From assembly GCF_042432905.1 (NCBI RefSeq), contig NZ_JBHLWI010000004.1, positions 164,736 through 228,735 of the forward strand: a DNA stretch of 64,000 nt. The letters are read 5' to 3'. A program made the translations under genes and the position numbers. The notes under the pieces are model-generated. The model was given only the letters and a program-made list of their open reading frames with translations, was not told the origin of the DNA and searched no databases. This DNA is from Fontibacter flavus. GTDB lineage: Bacteria; Bacteroidota; Bacteroidia; Cytophagales; Cyclobacteriaceae. Positions 15,977 to 24,499 of the stretch are shown here, piece after piece (the first letter of the stretch is position 1; the number at the start of each line of letters is the position of its first letter).

Positions 15977-16732
15977 TTAAAAGCTGTAGCCAACTGTCAG
16001 TTTGAAGAAAGAAGGTTGTCTGTATTCGCTTTTGTCCACATTGGCTTGGTTTCTTAAGTCTGCACCAGAGGTGAATCTGGCAAAAGCACCTCCTTTTGGA
16101 TCTGCAAATTGTACATAAGGCCCCAAAGCTAAATAATAGTCATAAGCAGCATCAGGTTCTGTTTCGCTGCCACCTGTAAACCGCAGTTGCTCCAAATGTA
16201 GTCCGGCTGAAAACATGGGACTCAATTTAATGCCGCCATTGGCCCAATAATGTAGGAAGTTCAGGGTTGTGGCATTGCCATGGTTTAGCCCGTAATAGTA
16301 ACCCACATAAATCTCACTTTCCAGTTTTTCTTTGTCTACACCAATCGTCAGATTGGGGACAATTCCTTCCCCTAGCACTGGAGTCCCTAATCCTGAGGTC
16401 AGACTCCCGTTCAGTAGGCCGATTTGTGGGCTTACGGTAACTCCTTCTGAAACTTCCCGGCTGATACCGATACCGAATTCAGTCCAATTGCCCCAAGACG
16501 CACCAGTGCCTCCGGACCAAAGAATACCATAGAAGGTAAATGAGGTTTTGGGGCTGATGCTATAAGATCCTGCAAAGAATGGGTAAAACCCAAAGAACAC
16601 ATCCGAATTCAGGGTCACGTCCATACTGAATTTGTTTTCTTCTTGCGCCCAGACTTTTGTGGTCATGGATGATAGGGATAAAAGCCCTGTCAACATTAGG
16701 CCATAGCCTAATTTGGTAAACTTGTTTTTCAT
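15977..16732 (-). CDS. Predicted outer-membrane beta-barrel protein
   Basis: 251 residues with a signal peptide (about 1-29, ending VWAQ) and a Gly/aromatic-rich body. FGFYPFFAGSYSISPKTSFTFYGILWSGG, IGLLNGSLTSG and a final aromatic strand (FKLTVGYSF) indicate an outer-membrane barrel. It looks like the DUF6733-type proteins of Bacteroidota, but that assignment is from memory and uncertain. Function unknown. About 250 nt of AT-rich sequence upstream contains no gene and separates it from the hemE terminator. Confidence 0.65.
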   Translation of the reverse strand: MKNKFTKLGYGLMLTGLLSLSSMTTKVWAQEENKFSMDVTLNSDVFFGFYPFFAGSYSISPKTSFTFYGILWSGGTGASWGNWTEFGIGISREVSEGVTVSPQIGLLNGSLTSGLGTPVLGEGIVPNLTIGVDKEKLESEIYVGYYYGLNHGNATTLNFLHYWANGGIKLSPMFSAGLHLEQLRFTGGSETEPDAAYDYYLALGPYVQFADPKGGAFARFTSGADLRNQANVDKSEYRQPSFFKLTVGYSF

Positions 16733-16933
16733 TTGTTTAATAGGTTTTGTGAATAATAGGTTTGATTGGAAACCAGTTTTTACAAAAAATATGTAAAATT
16801 ATGGTTTTCAAGTTTCTAAATTAACCAAATTTTTCAAAAATGAAATAAAAATGATTTTTTGTAGATAAAAATTCAATATGTCTTATTGTTTTTTATCAAA
16901 AACACAAAAAGCTTTCAGTGTTTTATAAGAAAC

Positions 16934-16970
16934 AAAAAAGGCCATCCTGTTTTCCGGATGGCCTTTTTTG
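16934..16970 (-). terminator. hemE terminator
   Basis: AAAAGGCCATCC pairs with GGATGGCCTTTT, with T runs. On the minus strand it follows the hemE stop. Confidence 0.85.
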
Positions 16971-16983
16971 ATGGTATTTAAAC

Positions 16984-18009
16984 TTATTGGTAATTTTTTA
17001 CCGTTTGGATAAAAACTTTCACCTTTTCAGGGTCAATGTCTGGATACACTCCATGTCCTAAGTTGGCAATGTGTCTGCTTCCCTTAAACTGGTCCATCAT
17101 TAATTTGGTAGCTGTTTCCACTTCTTTGGCATTGCCATAAAGGGCAGCGGGGTCCAAATTTCCCTGGAGGGTTTTATTAGGTCCAATCAAGGCTTTGGAT
17201 TCAGCGATGCCCATATTCCAGTCCAGTCCGATGGTTTCGCAGTTTAAATCTGCCATTTCTTTTCTGGCAAAGAATGCTCCCTTTGCAAAAACGGTTTTGG
17301 GAACCTCTGTTATGGCATCACAGATCTGGGAAATATATTTAAGAGAGAATTCCTGATAATGATTTGGGGGCAAAATGCCCGCCCAACTGTCAAAGATCTG
17401 AATCAGATCAGCACCAGCACCGATCTGTGCTTTCAGGTAATTAATAGTGCTATCTGTGATCATCTGCAAAAGCTTATGCGAAAATTCAGGTTGTGTATAC
17501 AACATGGCTCTGGCCTTGGAAAATGTTTTGCTTCCGGATCCTTCGATCATATAGGCAAATATGGTCCATGGTGCACCGGCAAACCCGATAAGTGGTACCC
17601 TTCCGTTCAATGCTTTTTTGGTGATTTTGATGGCCTCGATCACATAACTGAGATCATCCACCCCGTCTGCGATCCTCAGACTTTTAAGATCAGCTTCTGT
17701 TGAGACAGTTACAGGAAACCAAGGGCCTCTTTTTTCTACCATTTCATAGGGAAGGCCCATGGCTTCAGGGATGACCAGGATATCTGAAAAAATTATGGCT
17801 GCATCCACCCCTAGGATATCAACTGGTTGGATGGTAACTTCTGCAGCCAGTTCCGGTGTCTGGGCCAACTCTATGAATCCGCTGACACTTTCCCTTACAG
17901 CTCTATATTCAGGAAGAATTCTCCCTGCTTGACGCATCAACCATACCGGGGTTCTTTCCACTTTTTCCCCTTTGGCGGCTCTAATCAATAAGTCATTTTT
18001 CAATTGCAT
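16984..18009 (-). CDS. hemE: Uroporphyrinogen decarboxylase
   Basis: Removes four carboxyl groups from uroporphyrinogen III to give coproporphyrinogen III in cytosolic heme synthesis. 341 residues, the usual length. The diagnostic N-terminal motif RTPVWLMRQAGRILPEYR carries the substrate-binding Arg residues, and IIFSDILVIPEAMG, GFAGAPWTIF and a C-terminal LGHGVYPDIDPE follow. The ATG at 18009 has a TATCTTTG box only 5 nt upstream, hinting at a leaderless or very short leader transcript. Confidence 0.97.
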   Translation of the reverse strand: MQLKNDLLIRAAKGEKVERTPVWLMRQAGRILPEYRAVRESVSGFIELAQTPELAAEVTIQPVDILGVDAAIIFSDILVIPEAMGLPYEMVEKRGPWFPVTVSTEADLKSLRIADGVDDLSYVIEAIKITKKALNGRVPLIGFAGAPWTIFAYMIEGSGSKTFSKARAMLYTQPEFSHKLLQMITDSTINYLKAQIGAGADLIQIFDSWAGILPPNHYQEFSLKYISQICDAITEVPKTVFAKGAFFARKEMADLNCETIGLDWNMGIAESKALIGPNKTLQGNLDPAALYGNAKEVETATKLMMDQFKGSRHIANLGHGVYPDIDPEKVKVFIQTVKNYQ

Positions 18010-18013
18010 GGCG

Positions 18014-18021
18014 CAAAGATA
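18014..18021 (-). promoter_or_regulatory. -7 box TATCTTTG directly before hemE
   Basis: On the minus strand, an exact TAnnTTTG match ending 5 nt before the ATG. No TTTG is seen at the normal -33 spacing. Confidence 0.35.
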
Positions 18022-18052
18022 AAAGAGGATGGGGATAATTAAGGAAATGACA

Positions 18053-18078
18053 AGAAAAAAGCCTCCAAATTTGGAGGC
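18053..18078 (-). terminator. Terminator of collagen-like gene
   Basis: GCCTCCAAATTTGGAGGC is a perfect palindromic stem followed on the minus strand by TTTTTT. Confidence 0.75.
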
Positions 18079-18094
18079 TCTGATTTGTTATTTC

Positions 18095-18616
18095 CTAATC
18101 GTTCATCTTGACAACATCTTTTTCTTCAGCGCCGATCAGTTTCATGACGCCTTCATAGTTACTATAGTCAATTCTTCCATTGATGAATTCACCAGGTACT
18201 ACTACAATTCGGAAAGTCTGATTCCTGGTCCAACTATTATCTAAAATAGAAGGATCAAAGGTGGTTTCCAGGAAAATCGCATAATCCACATCAGTAAAAT
18301 CAAAGTTATACTGTAGCGCCCCTTCTTCAAAGAAAACAGTTTGAGGGAGTAACCTCCATATTTTTCTACCATTGGCGTTGTCCCATTCGATATACACTAA
18401 AACCACATCACTTTCAAATATGGGTTGGTTAAATTGAAAGTCCCTAAAATAATTGTTAGCAGCAGTAAAGTCTATGGTTCTTTCAATGACCAAGCTGTAT
18501 TCAAGTCCACCATCCAACCCTGGAGGGCCTTGAGGTCCTTCTGGGCCCATTGGCCCTTCGCAAGCCTGGAAGAATATCGCCATTCCAAGGAGCAATATTG
18601 AGAATAGTTTTTTCAT
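18095..18616 (-). CDS. Lipoprotein with collagen-like triplets
   Basis: 173 residues from the ATG at 18616; an 18-residue upstream extension is rejected because the signal peptide MKKLFSILLLGMAIFFQAC begins here. Immediately after the lipidated Cys come five to six Gly-X-Y triplets (GPMGPEGPQGPPGLDGG), a short collagen-like stalk, then a beta-rich domain with YSLVIERTIDF and VLVYIEWDN. Such G-P-rich stalks directly after a lipobox are frequent in Bacteroidota lipoproteins. They probably trimerise or lift the domain from the membrane (inference). Function unknown. Confidence 0.7.
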   Translation of the reverse strand: MKKLFSILLLGMAIFFQACEGPMGPEGPQGPPGLDGGLEYSLVIERTIDFTAANNYFRDFQFNQPIFESDVVLVYIEWDNANGRKIWRLLPQTVFFEEGALQYNFDFTDVDYAIFLETTFDPSILDNSWTRNQTFRIVVVPGEFINGRIDYSNYEGVMKLIGAEEKDVVKMND

Positions 18617-18720
18617 AACGCGAAATTTAAATGTGAACAGAAGCAATAATGACGAGTTTTTTAAAGTCAAGGTTAAGTTTGCTTTCTTTTTATTTTATCA
18701 AACTAAAATTGTACCAAAAT

Positions 18721-19248
18721 TTATTTTATACTGTTTTGATCCAGTGCAATTACTTTAACTGCTTCTGGCCCAATGATTTGATCTATGAAGATTTTCGGTT
18801 CTGCAAGTTTGTTTTCTTCAGCAAATTCCAAAATTTCATTTTTCACCCTATTAGGCCCGGGCATAACGAAGCGATGTGCCTGTATATTTGCGACTATGGC
18901 AGATGAACCGTCAAACTGAAGTTCTGTCAAGTCAGTCTTGTCAGTAACCCAACTGCTTTCAAGTCCTACAAAAACCTCCATGGTGTCCAGTTTTCCTGCA
19001 GGTTCGACAAAATAGATCGTGTGAAGTTTGCTTTCAGGATGGCTACGCTGCAATTCTTCCATCATGAGGAAGGTTTCCTTCAAAGACTCATTTCCTGGAA
19101 TGCCCCTGTAGGTTTTACCGGTTAACTCAATAGTGCCTAGGTTTGTTTGGGTTATTTCTATTTGATTGAATCCCCCTAATGCATAAAACAGGTACAGGCT
19201 CATGCCGATAATAAACATCAGTGCAAGTCCAATGGTAGTTTTTTTCAT
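18721..19248 (-). CDS. Membrane-anchored protein, GyrI-like fold possible
   Basis: 175 residues. One N-terminal hydrophobic segment (about 5-27) acts as an uncleaved anchor or signal. The soluble part has LTGKTYRGIPGNESLKETF, an E-rich helix, and VFVGLESSWV. This order is reminiscent of GyrI/AraC effector-binding domains, which bind small hydrophobic ligands, but the similarity is weak and by eye. It starts 3 nt before the end of the barrel gene upstream on the same strand, so the two are likely co-transcribed. Confidence 0.55.
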   Translation of the reverse strand: MKKTTIGLALMFIIGMSLYLFYALGGFNQIEITQTNLGTIELTGKTYRGIPGNESLKETFLMMEELQRSHPESKLHTIYFVEPAGKLDTMEVFVGLESSWVTDKTDLTELQFDGSSAIVANIQAHRFVMPGPNRVKNEILEFAEENKLAEPKIFIDQIIGPEAVKVIALDQNSIK

Positions 19249-19251
19249 TGC

Positions 19252-19836
19252 TTAGAAAAGGTATCTTATGCCAATGGCTCCTTGAAGTCTGATATGGCCA
19301 AATCTGTCCAATAACTCCATAAACATACCCACTTCTCCAAATATACTCATGGGTAATTCGTCAAAATAATATTCAGTTCCACCGAATATTTCGGGGCCAA
19401 AGTCAAGATTCCGTCTGCGTTCCCTGAAAACAGTATTGTTACTAATAGAGCTGTCTGTGAAAGCATAATCCACTTTGGCTGTACGTAGCTGTGCTCCTAA
19501 TCCAAAATAACCTAACAAATATCCTTCACTAATATTGAATGCATCGGTGATATCCTCATGATACACTCCCCTAAGGTTAAATGAGAAGATATTGGTAGTG
19601 CTGTGTCCTGCATAAAAAGAGTTAGGGCTAGGCCTATTGTTGTCAAAGGAGCGGATATAATATTGGGCGCTGTTTGCACCTGCCCGACCAAACATGCCTT
19701 CTATGGCAATGTTGTCGTCCAAAAACTTCTTGTAGGTGATAGAAAATGGTTCACCAAACCTTAACCCAATGCCATCTTCCTGTGCAGATGCAAGCATGGG
19801 TAAAAATCCGATAATCAATAAAATAAATTTTTTCAC
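19252..19836 (-). CDS. Small outer-membrane beta-barrel protein
   Basis: 194 residues with a signal peptide (about 1-18, MLASAQ cleavage). The alternating strands include GIGLRFGEPFSITYKKF, AIEGMFGRAG and a terminal IRLQGAIGIRYLF, typical of small OmpW/OmpA-like barrels of Bacteroidota. No periplasmic domain. It is the first gene of a two-gene unit with the GyrI-like anchored protein (3-nt gap). Function unknown. Confidence 0.65.
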   Translation of the reverse strand: MKKFILLIIGFLPMLASAQEDGIGLRFGEPFSITYKKFLDDNIAIEGMFGRAGANSAQYYIRSFDNNRPSPNSFYAGHSTTNIFSFNLRGVYHEDITDAFNISEGYLLGYFGLGAQLRTAKVDYAFTDSSISNNTVFRERRRNLDFGPEIFGGTEYYFDELPMSIFGEVGMFMELLDRFGHIRLQGAIGIRYLF

Positions 19837-19978
19837 GTCTTTTGGTCTAGTTTAATGCTGTGTTTTCAACGACACAAAATTATAATCTGTTGTAATTAAT
19901 TTATTGAAAACTGGGAAAAATTAAGTAGTTGTAATCAAATAAGGATAATCTCTCTTCATCAACAAAGCTGGCACCAAT

Positions 19979-21751
19979 CTAAATTGCCATTGATTTTAAC
20001 TGCATCTGATGAAGCTGGGCATAATATCCACCCAGTTGCAGCAAAGATTCATGTGTGCCAACTTCCTTGATTTCTCCTTGGTGAAGTACAATGATTTTAT
20101 TGGCCTTTTGGATGGTGGAGAGTCTGTGTGCGATTACAATAGATGTTCGCCCTTTCATCATTTTTTCAATTGCTTTTTGGATCATCTCCTCAGTCTCGGT
20201 ATCCACAGAGGAAGTTGCCTCATCCAGAATGATGATTTCAGGATTATAGACCATCGCCCTCACGAAAGAAATCAGCTGCCGCTGTCCTACAGAAAGGGTA
20301 GCTCCACGCTCCATAACATTATAATCAAGGCCACCAGGAAGTCTTTCGATGAATTTTTTTGCACCTACCAATTTGGCAGCTTGCATCACTTCTTCTCTGC
20401 TAATATTGGGATTACCTAAGGTGATATTGTAATAGATGGTATCTGAGAAAAGGAAAACATCCTGCAAAACCACGCCAATGTGCTTTCTTAAAGTATCCAA
20501 TTCATATTCTCTGATTTCTGTCCCGTCAATTTTGATTTCGCCTTTGTTGATCTCATAAAATCTGCTGATCAGGTTGATGATAGATGATTTACCGGCTCCT
20601 GTTGCCCCAACTAAGGCAACAGTTTCACCATGCTTGACTTCAAAGTTGATGTTTTTCAATACCCATTCTTCGTCATTATAGGCAAACCAAACATTGTTCA
20701 GTTCAATATTCCCTTTGATTTTTTCAGGTTTGAAGCTGCCTTCGTTTGGAATCTGTTCATCACTTTCCAACAGCTTGAAGATTCTGGAAGAACTAACCAC
20801 CCCCAATTGTAGGGTGTTGTACCTGTCCGCAATCATTCGGATAGGACGGAAGAAAAGCTGTAGGTACATGATAAAGGAGATCAGTACACCTACTTTGATA
20901 TCGGCATCAAATACTCCTGTAGCGCCATACCAGACCACCAAACCGATTCCTATGGCCTGAATAATTTCGGCTACAGGGAAGTAAATAGAATAATAGAGTA
21001 CAGATTTCACATGTGCCTTTCTGTGCTCTTTATTGATTTCTTCGAATTTGTCGTATTCTCTTTTTTCACGGTTGAAGATCTGTACGATGTTCATCCCTGT
21101 GATATGTTCCTGTAGAAATGAATTTAGGTTTGAAACAGCATTTCTCACCTCATTGAAAGCTACTTTGATTTTTTCTTTGAAAATATAGGTCGAAATGATC
21201 AAAAGAGGTAAAGTACACAAACTGACAAGTGTAAGTCTCCAGTCAATATAGAACATGACAGCCAAAATGGTCACCAATTGCAAAAGGTCTCCGATAATTG
21301 CAGCCAAACCTTCTGAAAACACATCAGCGAGTGTTTCAATATCGGAGATATTTCGTGTTACCAGCCTTCCTATAGGAGTATTGTCGAAAAACTTCAGACG
21401 CATTTTCAGTAAATGCCTATATAGCTTGATCCTGATATCTCGGATGATTACTTGGCCAATCCAGCCTGATAGGTAGGTATGCAAAAATTGGACAATTGCC
21501 TGTAGCACCAAGAGTCCGATCAGCAGGTAGATGATTTTGATCAATCCTGGCCCATCTCCTGTGGCAACATAGTCATCAATACCAACCTGTATAAAATAGG
21601 GTCTAGTCGGTGCCAATAATGCCAAGCCGATGGTCAGTAAAACCAAAAAATAGAATTGCGTCTTATAGGGCTGTACGAAACGGTACAACTTTTTAAGTAC
21701 TTGGGTGTCGATAATCTCACCACTACTGACGTTTTCTTTTTCCAGGCTCAA
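19979..21751 (-). CDS. ABC exporter, fused permease/ATPase (MsbA-like)
   Basis: A 590-residue half-transporter: six-helix transmembrane domain (about 30-320) then ATPase domain (about 350-590). Seen: Walker A GATGAGKSS, Q-loop VLQDVFLFS, Walker B IIILDEATSS, and H-loop AHRLST. The signature motif is LSVGQRQL, with Val in place of the usual second Gly. Family is the lipid/multidrug exporter group (MsbA, LmrA, BmrA); substrate unknown. It probably homodimerises, or pairs with another half-transporter. It starts 12 nt after the truA stop on the same strand, so it is likely expressed with truA. Confidence 0.92.
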   Translation of the reverse strand: MSLEKENVSSGEIIDTQVLKKLYRFVQPYKTQFYFLVLLTIGLALLAPTRPYFIQVGIDDYVATGDGPGLIKIIYLLIGLLVLQAIVQFLHTYLSGWIGQVIIRDIRIKLYRHLLKMRLKFFDNTPIGRLVTRNISDIETLADVFSEGLAAIIGDLLQLVTILAVMFYIDWRLTLVSLCTLPLLIISTYIFKEKIKVAFNEVRNAVSNLNSFLQEHITGMNIVQIFNREKREYDKFEEINKEHRKAHVKSVLYYSIYFPVAEIIQAIGIGLVVWYGATGVFDADIKVGVLISFIMYLQLFFRPIRMIADRYNTLQLGVVSSSRIFKLLESDEQIPNEGSFKPEKIKGNIELNNVWFAYNDEEWVLKNINFEVKHGETVALVGATGAGKSSIINLISRFYEINKGEIKIDGTEIREYELDTLRKHIGVVLQDVFLFSDTIYYNITLGNPNISREEVMQAAKLVGAKKFIERLPGGLDYNVMERGATLSVGQRQLISFVRAMVYNPEIIILDEATSSVDTETEEMIQKAIEKMMKGRTSIVIAHRLSTIQKANKIIVLHQGEIKEVGTHESLLQLGGYYAQLHQMQLKSMAI

Positions 21752-21763
21752 AAGATGTATTGT

Positions 21764-22516
21764 TTAAATGAATATATTTTCCGGGTAAATGATGCTGCAA
21801 AGGTAAAGACCTTGTGCAGGAGCGGATGCTTTAGCTTTCTTTCTGTCCTTACTGTCCAAGATGTCCAGAAAACCCTCCAAGCTTATTTTTCCTGTTCCTA
21901 CCTCAATAAGCGTCCCTACAATTGCCCTTACCATACCGCGCAAAAAACGGTTGGCAGTTATATGAAATAACAATTGATCCTCTTTTTGTTCCCAAAAGGC
22001 AGCTTTTATGGTGCAATTAAAGTTGTTGACGTCAGTATGCACCTTACTGAAGCATTGGAAATCCTCATGGTTGAGAAGCAATCTGGCTGCTTCATTCATT
22101 TTTTTAACATCCAATTGCTTGAATAAAAACCAAACAGAATTTTCTTCAAAAGGGTTTTTTCGCAAACTGATTTTGTAAACATAACTTCTCCAAATGGCAT
22201 CAAAACGTGTATGGGCATCTGGTTTTACCTTCCTTAAGGAATAAGCAGCGATATCCGTAGGCAAAATACCATTTATTTTTTTAAGGAAGGTTGTTTGATC
22301 CAATTCTGTATCCGAGTCAAAATGTAGAAACTGTTGGCTTGCATGCACGCCAGTGTCTGTACGTCCACTTCCCATGATTGTTGTAGGCCTTCCGAGAAGA
22401 ATTGAGAGTTTTTTTTCAATCTCTTCCTGTAAGGTATGGGCATTTACCTGGATTTGCCAGCCATGGTAATTACTGCCTTTATATGCAATTTCTAGAAAGT
22501 ATCTGTAGGTTTCCAT
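21764..22516 (-). CDS. truA: tRNA pseudouridine(38-40) synthase TruA
   Basis: Isomerises uridines 38-40 of the tRNA anticodon stem to pseudouridine. 250 residues from the ATG at 22516; an 18-residue upstream extension lacks family similarity and is rejected. Seen: YFLEIAYKGSNYHGWQIQ at the N-terminus, the catalytic Asp in GSGRTDTGVHA, and a C-terminal FLRGMVRAIVGTLIEVG. A TATCTTTG box lies 11 nt upstream. It is followed closely by the ABC exporter. Confidence 0.96.
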   Translation of the reverse strand: METYRYFLEIAYKGSNYHGWQIQVNAHTLQEEIEKKLSILLGRPTTIMGSGRTDTGVHASQQFLHFDSDTELDQTTFLKKINGILPTDIAAYSLRKVKPDAHTRFDAIWRSYVYKISLRKNPFEENSVWFLFKQLDVKKMNEAARLLLNHEDFQCFSKVHTDVNNFNCTIKAAFWEQKEDQLLFHITANRFLRGMVRAIVGTLIEVGTGKISLEGFLDILDSKDRKKAKASAPAQGLYLCSIIYPENIFI

Positions 22517-22621
22517 TTTGTGGTTACAAAGATAGTATTCGTAAGTAAAATTGTAAGGCCGTTTATCCAAACCTTGCGTTTCAAGAATTTACCCTGTTTC
22601 TTTGTTGAAAATTCAAGAACA

Positions 22622-23101
22622 ATGATACAAAGAATTCAAACCGTATTTCTCTTTTTGGTAGTTGTGGCCATGATTTTGGTGATGACTTTTCCGATTTGGC
22701 ATCAGGTCAACCCAGGGCAGACCCAAATGATGACCTTAAATGCATGGAATATGAGCACCTCAGATATTGAAACGGGAGATGTAGTGGAATCAAGTTCAAA
22801 GCTTTTTATAGGGATTTTGGCCATAATAGCTGCAGGACTGGCAGTATTCAGCATCTTGCAATATAAAAACAGGACCAAACAAATGATGATCAATATGATC
22901 AATTCCCTGGTGATGGTAGTGAATGTGGGCGTGATCGTCTGGACTACACATTCAGCCAATGAGATGTTCAATCCGACTGTGAGTGGTGCATTTGTGGTTG
23001 GTTTTTGGGCAATATTAGGTGGCATGTTTATGAATTTATTGGCCAACCGATTTATCCGTAAAGATGAAATGCTCGTCAGGTCTGTAGACAGAATACGATA
23101 A
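22622..23101 (+). CDS. DUF4293 membrane protein
   Basis: 159 residues from the ATG at 22622 (an upstream in-frame start at 22520 overlaps truA's leader and is unlikely). Four hydrophobic segments (about 4-22, 58-76, 87-107, 118-138) alternate with short polar loops. The start MIQRIQTVFLFL and the NRFIRKDEMLVRSVDRIR tail match DUF4293, a small inner-membrane family of Bacteroidota with no known role. It is divergent from truA and ends with an intrinsic terminator. Confidence 0.85.
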   Translation: MIQRIQTVFLFLVVVAMILVMTFPIWHQVNPGQTQMMTLNAWNMSTSDIETGDVVESSSKLFIGILAIIAAGLAVFSILQYKNRTKQMMINMINSLVMVVNVGVIVWTTHSANEMFNPTVSGAFVVGFWAILGGMFMNLLANRFIRKDEMLVRSVDRIR

Positions 23102-23118
23102 AGAAACACAAATTATAC

Positions 23119-23151
23119 AAAAGCCGACAGTAAGACCTGTCGGCTTTTTTT
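23119..23151 (+). terminator. Terminator after DUF4293 gene
   Basis: AAAAGCCGACAG pairs with CTGTCGGCTTTT, followed by T. Confidence 0.85.
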
Positions 23152-23178
23152 ATCTTTAGGCACCAAACAAATGCTTCC

Positions 23179-24279
23179 ATGAAAATAGAAACCATTGCCA
23201 TTCATGCAGGAACAATCATAACTGATAGTAATAGACCTGCCATACAGCCCATCACTACTTCAACCACATTTGAGCATCATGAAGGTTCGCTGATTTATAC
23301 CCGGGCCAACAACCCCAATAGGATGGCATTGGAACAAGTTCTTTCCAGATTGGAAAATGGGGAAGATGCAGCAGCTTTCTCTTCAGGTAATGCTGCCGCA
23401 ATGGCTGTATATCAGGCTTTACCTGCAGGAAGTCACATCATAGCTCCTGATGATATGTACCATGGTATCAAAAAACAACTTGTTGAAATCTTCAAGGGAA
23501 TCCACGAGACCAGTTTTGTGGATATGTCTGACCTACAGGCTGTGAGTGATGCTATCCGTGAAAACACCAAATTGATCTGGATCGAAACACCTTCAAATCC
23601 ACTTTTGAAAGTAACCGACATCAGGGCTGTAGTCAGAATAGCCAAAAATGCCGGGCTACTCGTGGCCTGTGATAATACTTTTGCCACACCTATTTTTCAA
23701 AACCCACTGGATTTGGGAGCGGACTTGGTCATGCATAGTACCACAAAGTTTCTGGGAGGGCATAGTGATGTGTTGGGAGGCGCTTTGGTGACTAAAAAGA
23801 AAAGTGAGTTTTGGGAAAAAATCAAGATGGTCCAGCATGTGGGAGGAGCTGTGCCTTCTCCCTTTGATTGTTATTTTTTGACCAGAAGTATTAAAACTTT
23901 GCCCTACAGGATGAAGGCACACCAGCAAAATGCAATGGCATTGGCTACTTTTTTGGAAAACCACCCGAAAGTGGAAAAAGTGTTTTATCCTGGTCTTCCT
24001 TCCCATGATGGGTACGAAGTGGCTGCTTCACAGATGTCTGGTTTCAGTGGTGTGTTGTCCTTTACAGTAGTCGGTGGAGCAGAAAAGGCAGATCATCTTA
24101 TTTCCAAGCTCAAATTTTTCACCAATGCCACAAGTTTGGGTGGAGTAGAAAGCCTAATTGAAAGAAGGGCGGCAGTGGAAGGGCCGGATTCACAGACACC
24201 ATCAAATTTAGTCAGGGTTTCGGTTGGTTTGGAAAATATTCAGGATTTATTGGAGGACCTTGAGAAAGGATTAGCCTGA
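23179..24279 (+). CDS. Cys/Met-metabolism PLP enzyme (trans-sulfuration)
   Basis: 366 residues of the cystathionine gamma-synthase/beta-lyase/gamma-lyase family. Seen: PITTSTTFEHHEG, the Tyr/Arg pair YTRANNPNR that binds PLP phosphate from the neighbouring subunit, the cofactor Asp in ACDNTF, and the Schiff-base lysine in HSTTKFLGGHSDV. C-terminal SLGGVESLIERR is present. Among cystathionine gamma-synthase, beta-lyase and gamma-lyase, the sequence alone does not decide. A cysE-cysM pair lies 25 kb away. A TATCTTTA box stands 20 nt before the ATG. Confidence 0.9.
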   Translation: MKIETIAIHAGTIITDSNRPAIQPITTSTTFEHHEGSLIYTRANNPNRMALEQVLSRLENGEDAAAFSSGNAAAMAVYQALPAGSHIIAPDDMYHGIKKQLVEIFKGIHETSFVDMSDLQAVSDAIRENTKLIWIETPSNPLLKVTDIRAVVRIAKNAGLLVACDNTFATPIFQNPLDLGADLVMHSTTKFLGGHSDVLGGALVTKKKSEFWEKIKMVQHVGGAVPSPFDCYFLTRSIKTLPYRMKAHQQNAMALATFLENHPKVEKVFYPGLPSHDGYEVAASQMSGFSGVLSFTVVGGAEKADHLISKLKFFTNATSLGGVESLIERRAAVEGPDSQTPSNLVRVSVGLENIQDLLEDLEKGLA

Positions 24280-24303
24280 AAAATCAAGATTTATTTCAAA
24301 ATC

Positions 24304-24328
24304 AAAGGCTGCCATTTGGCAGCCTTTA
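24304..24328 (+). terminator. Terminator-like hairpin
   Basis: AAAGGCTGCC pairs with GGCAGCCTTT; only a short T run, so it is a weak candidate. Confidence 0.5.
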
Positions 24329-24499
24329 GAACTTGTTATTTGGGATGAAATTAACTGTAAAAAGTTAGGGTGATGAAAGCAGCTTTTCCGTTTTCAATTT
24401 CGTTCTAGACAAATAAAGAAATCATTTTTCACTTTCTGAAATTTTTATATAATTATTTTTTTAATGGTTGTATTTTTTAAATATATCCACGTGGTGGAA

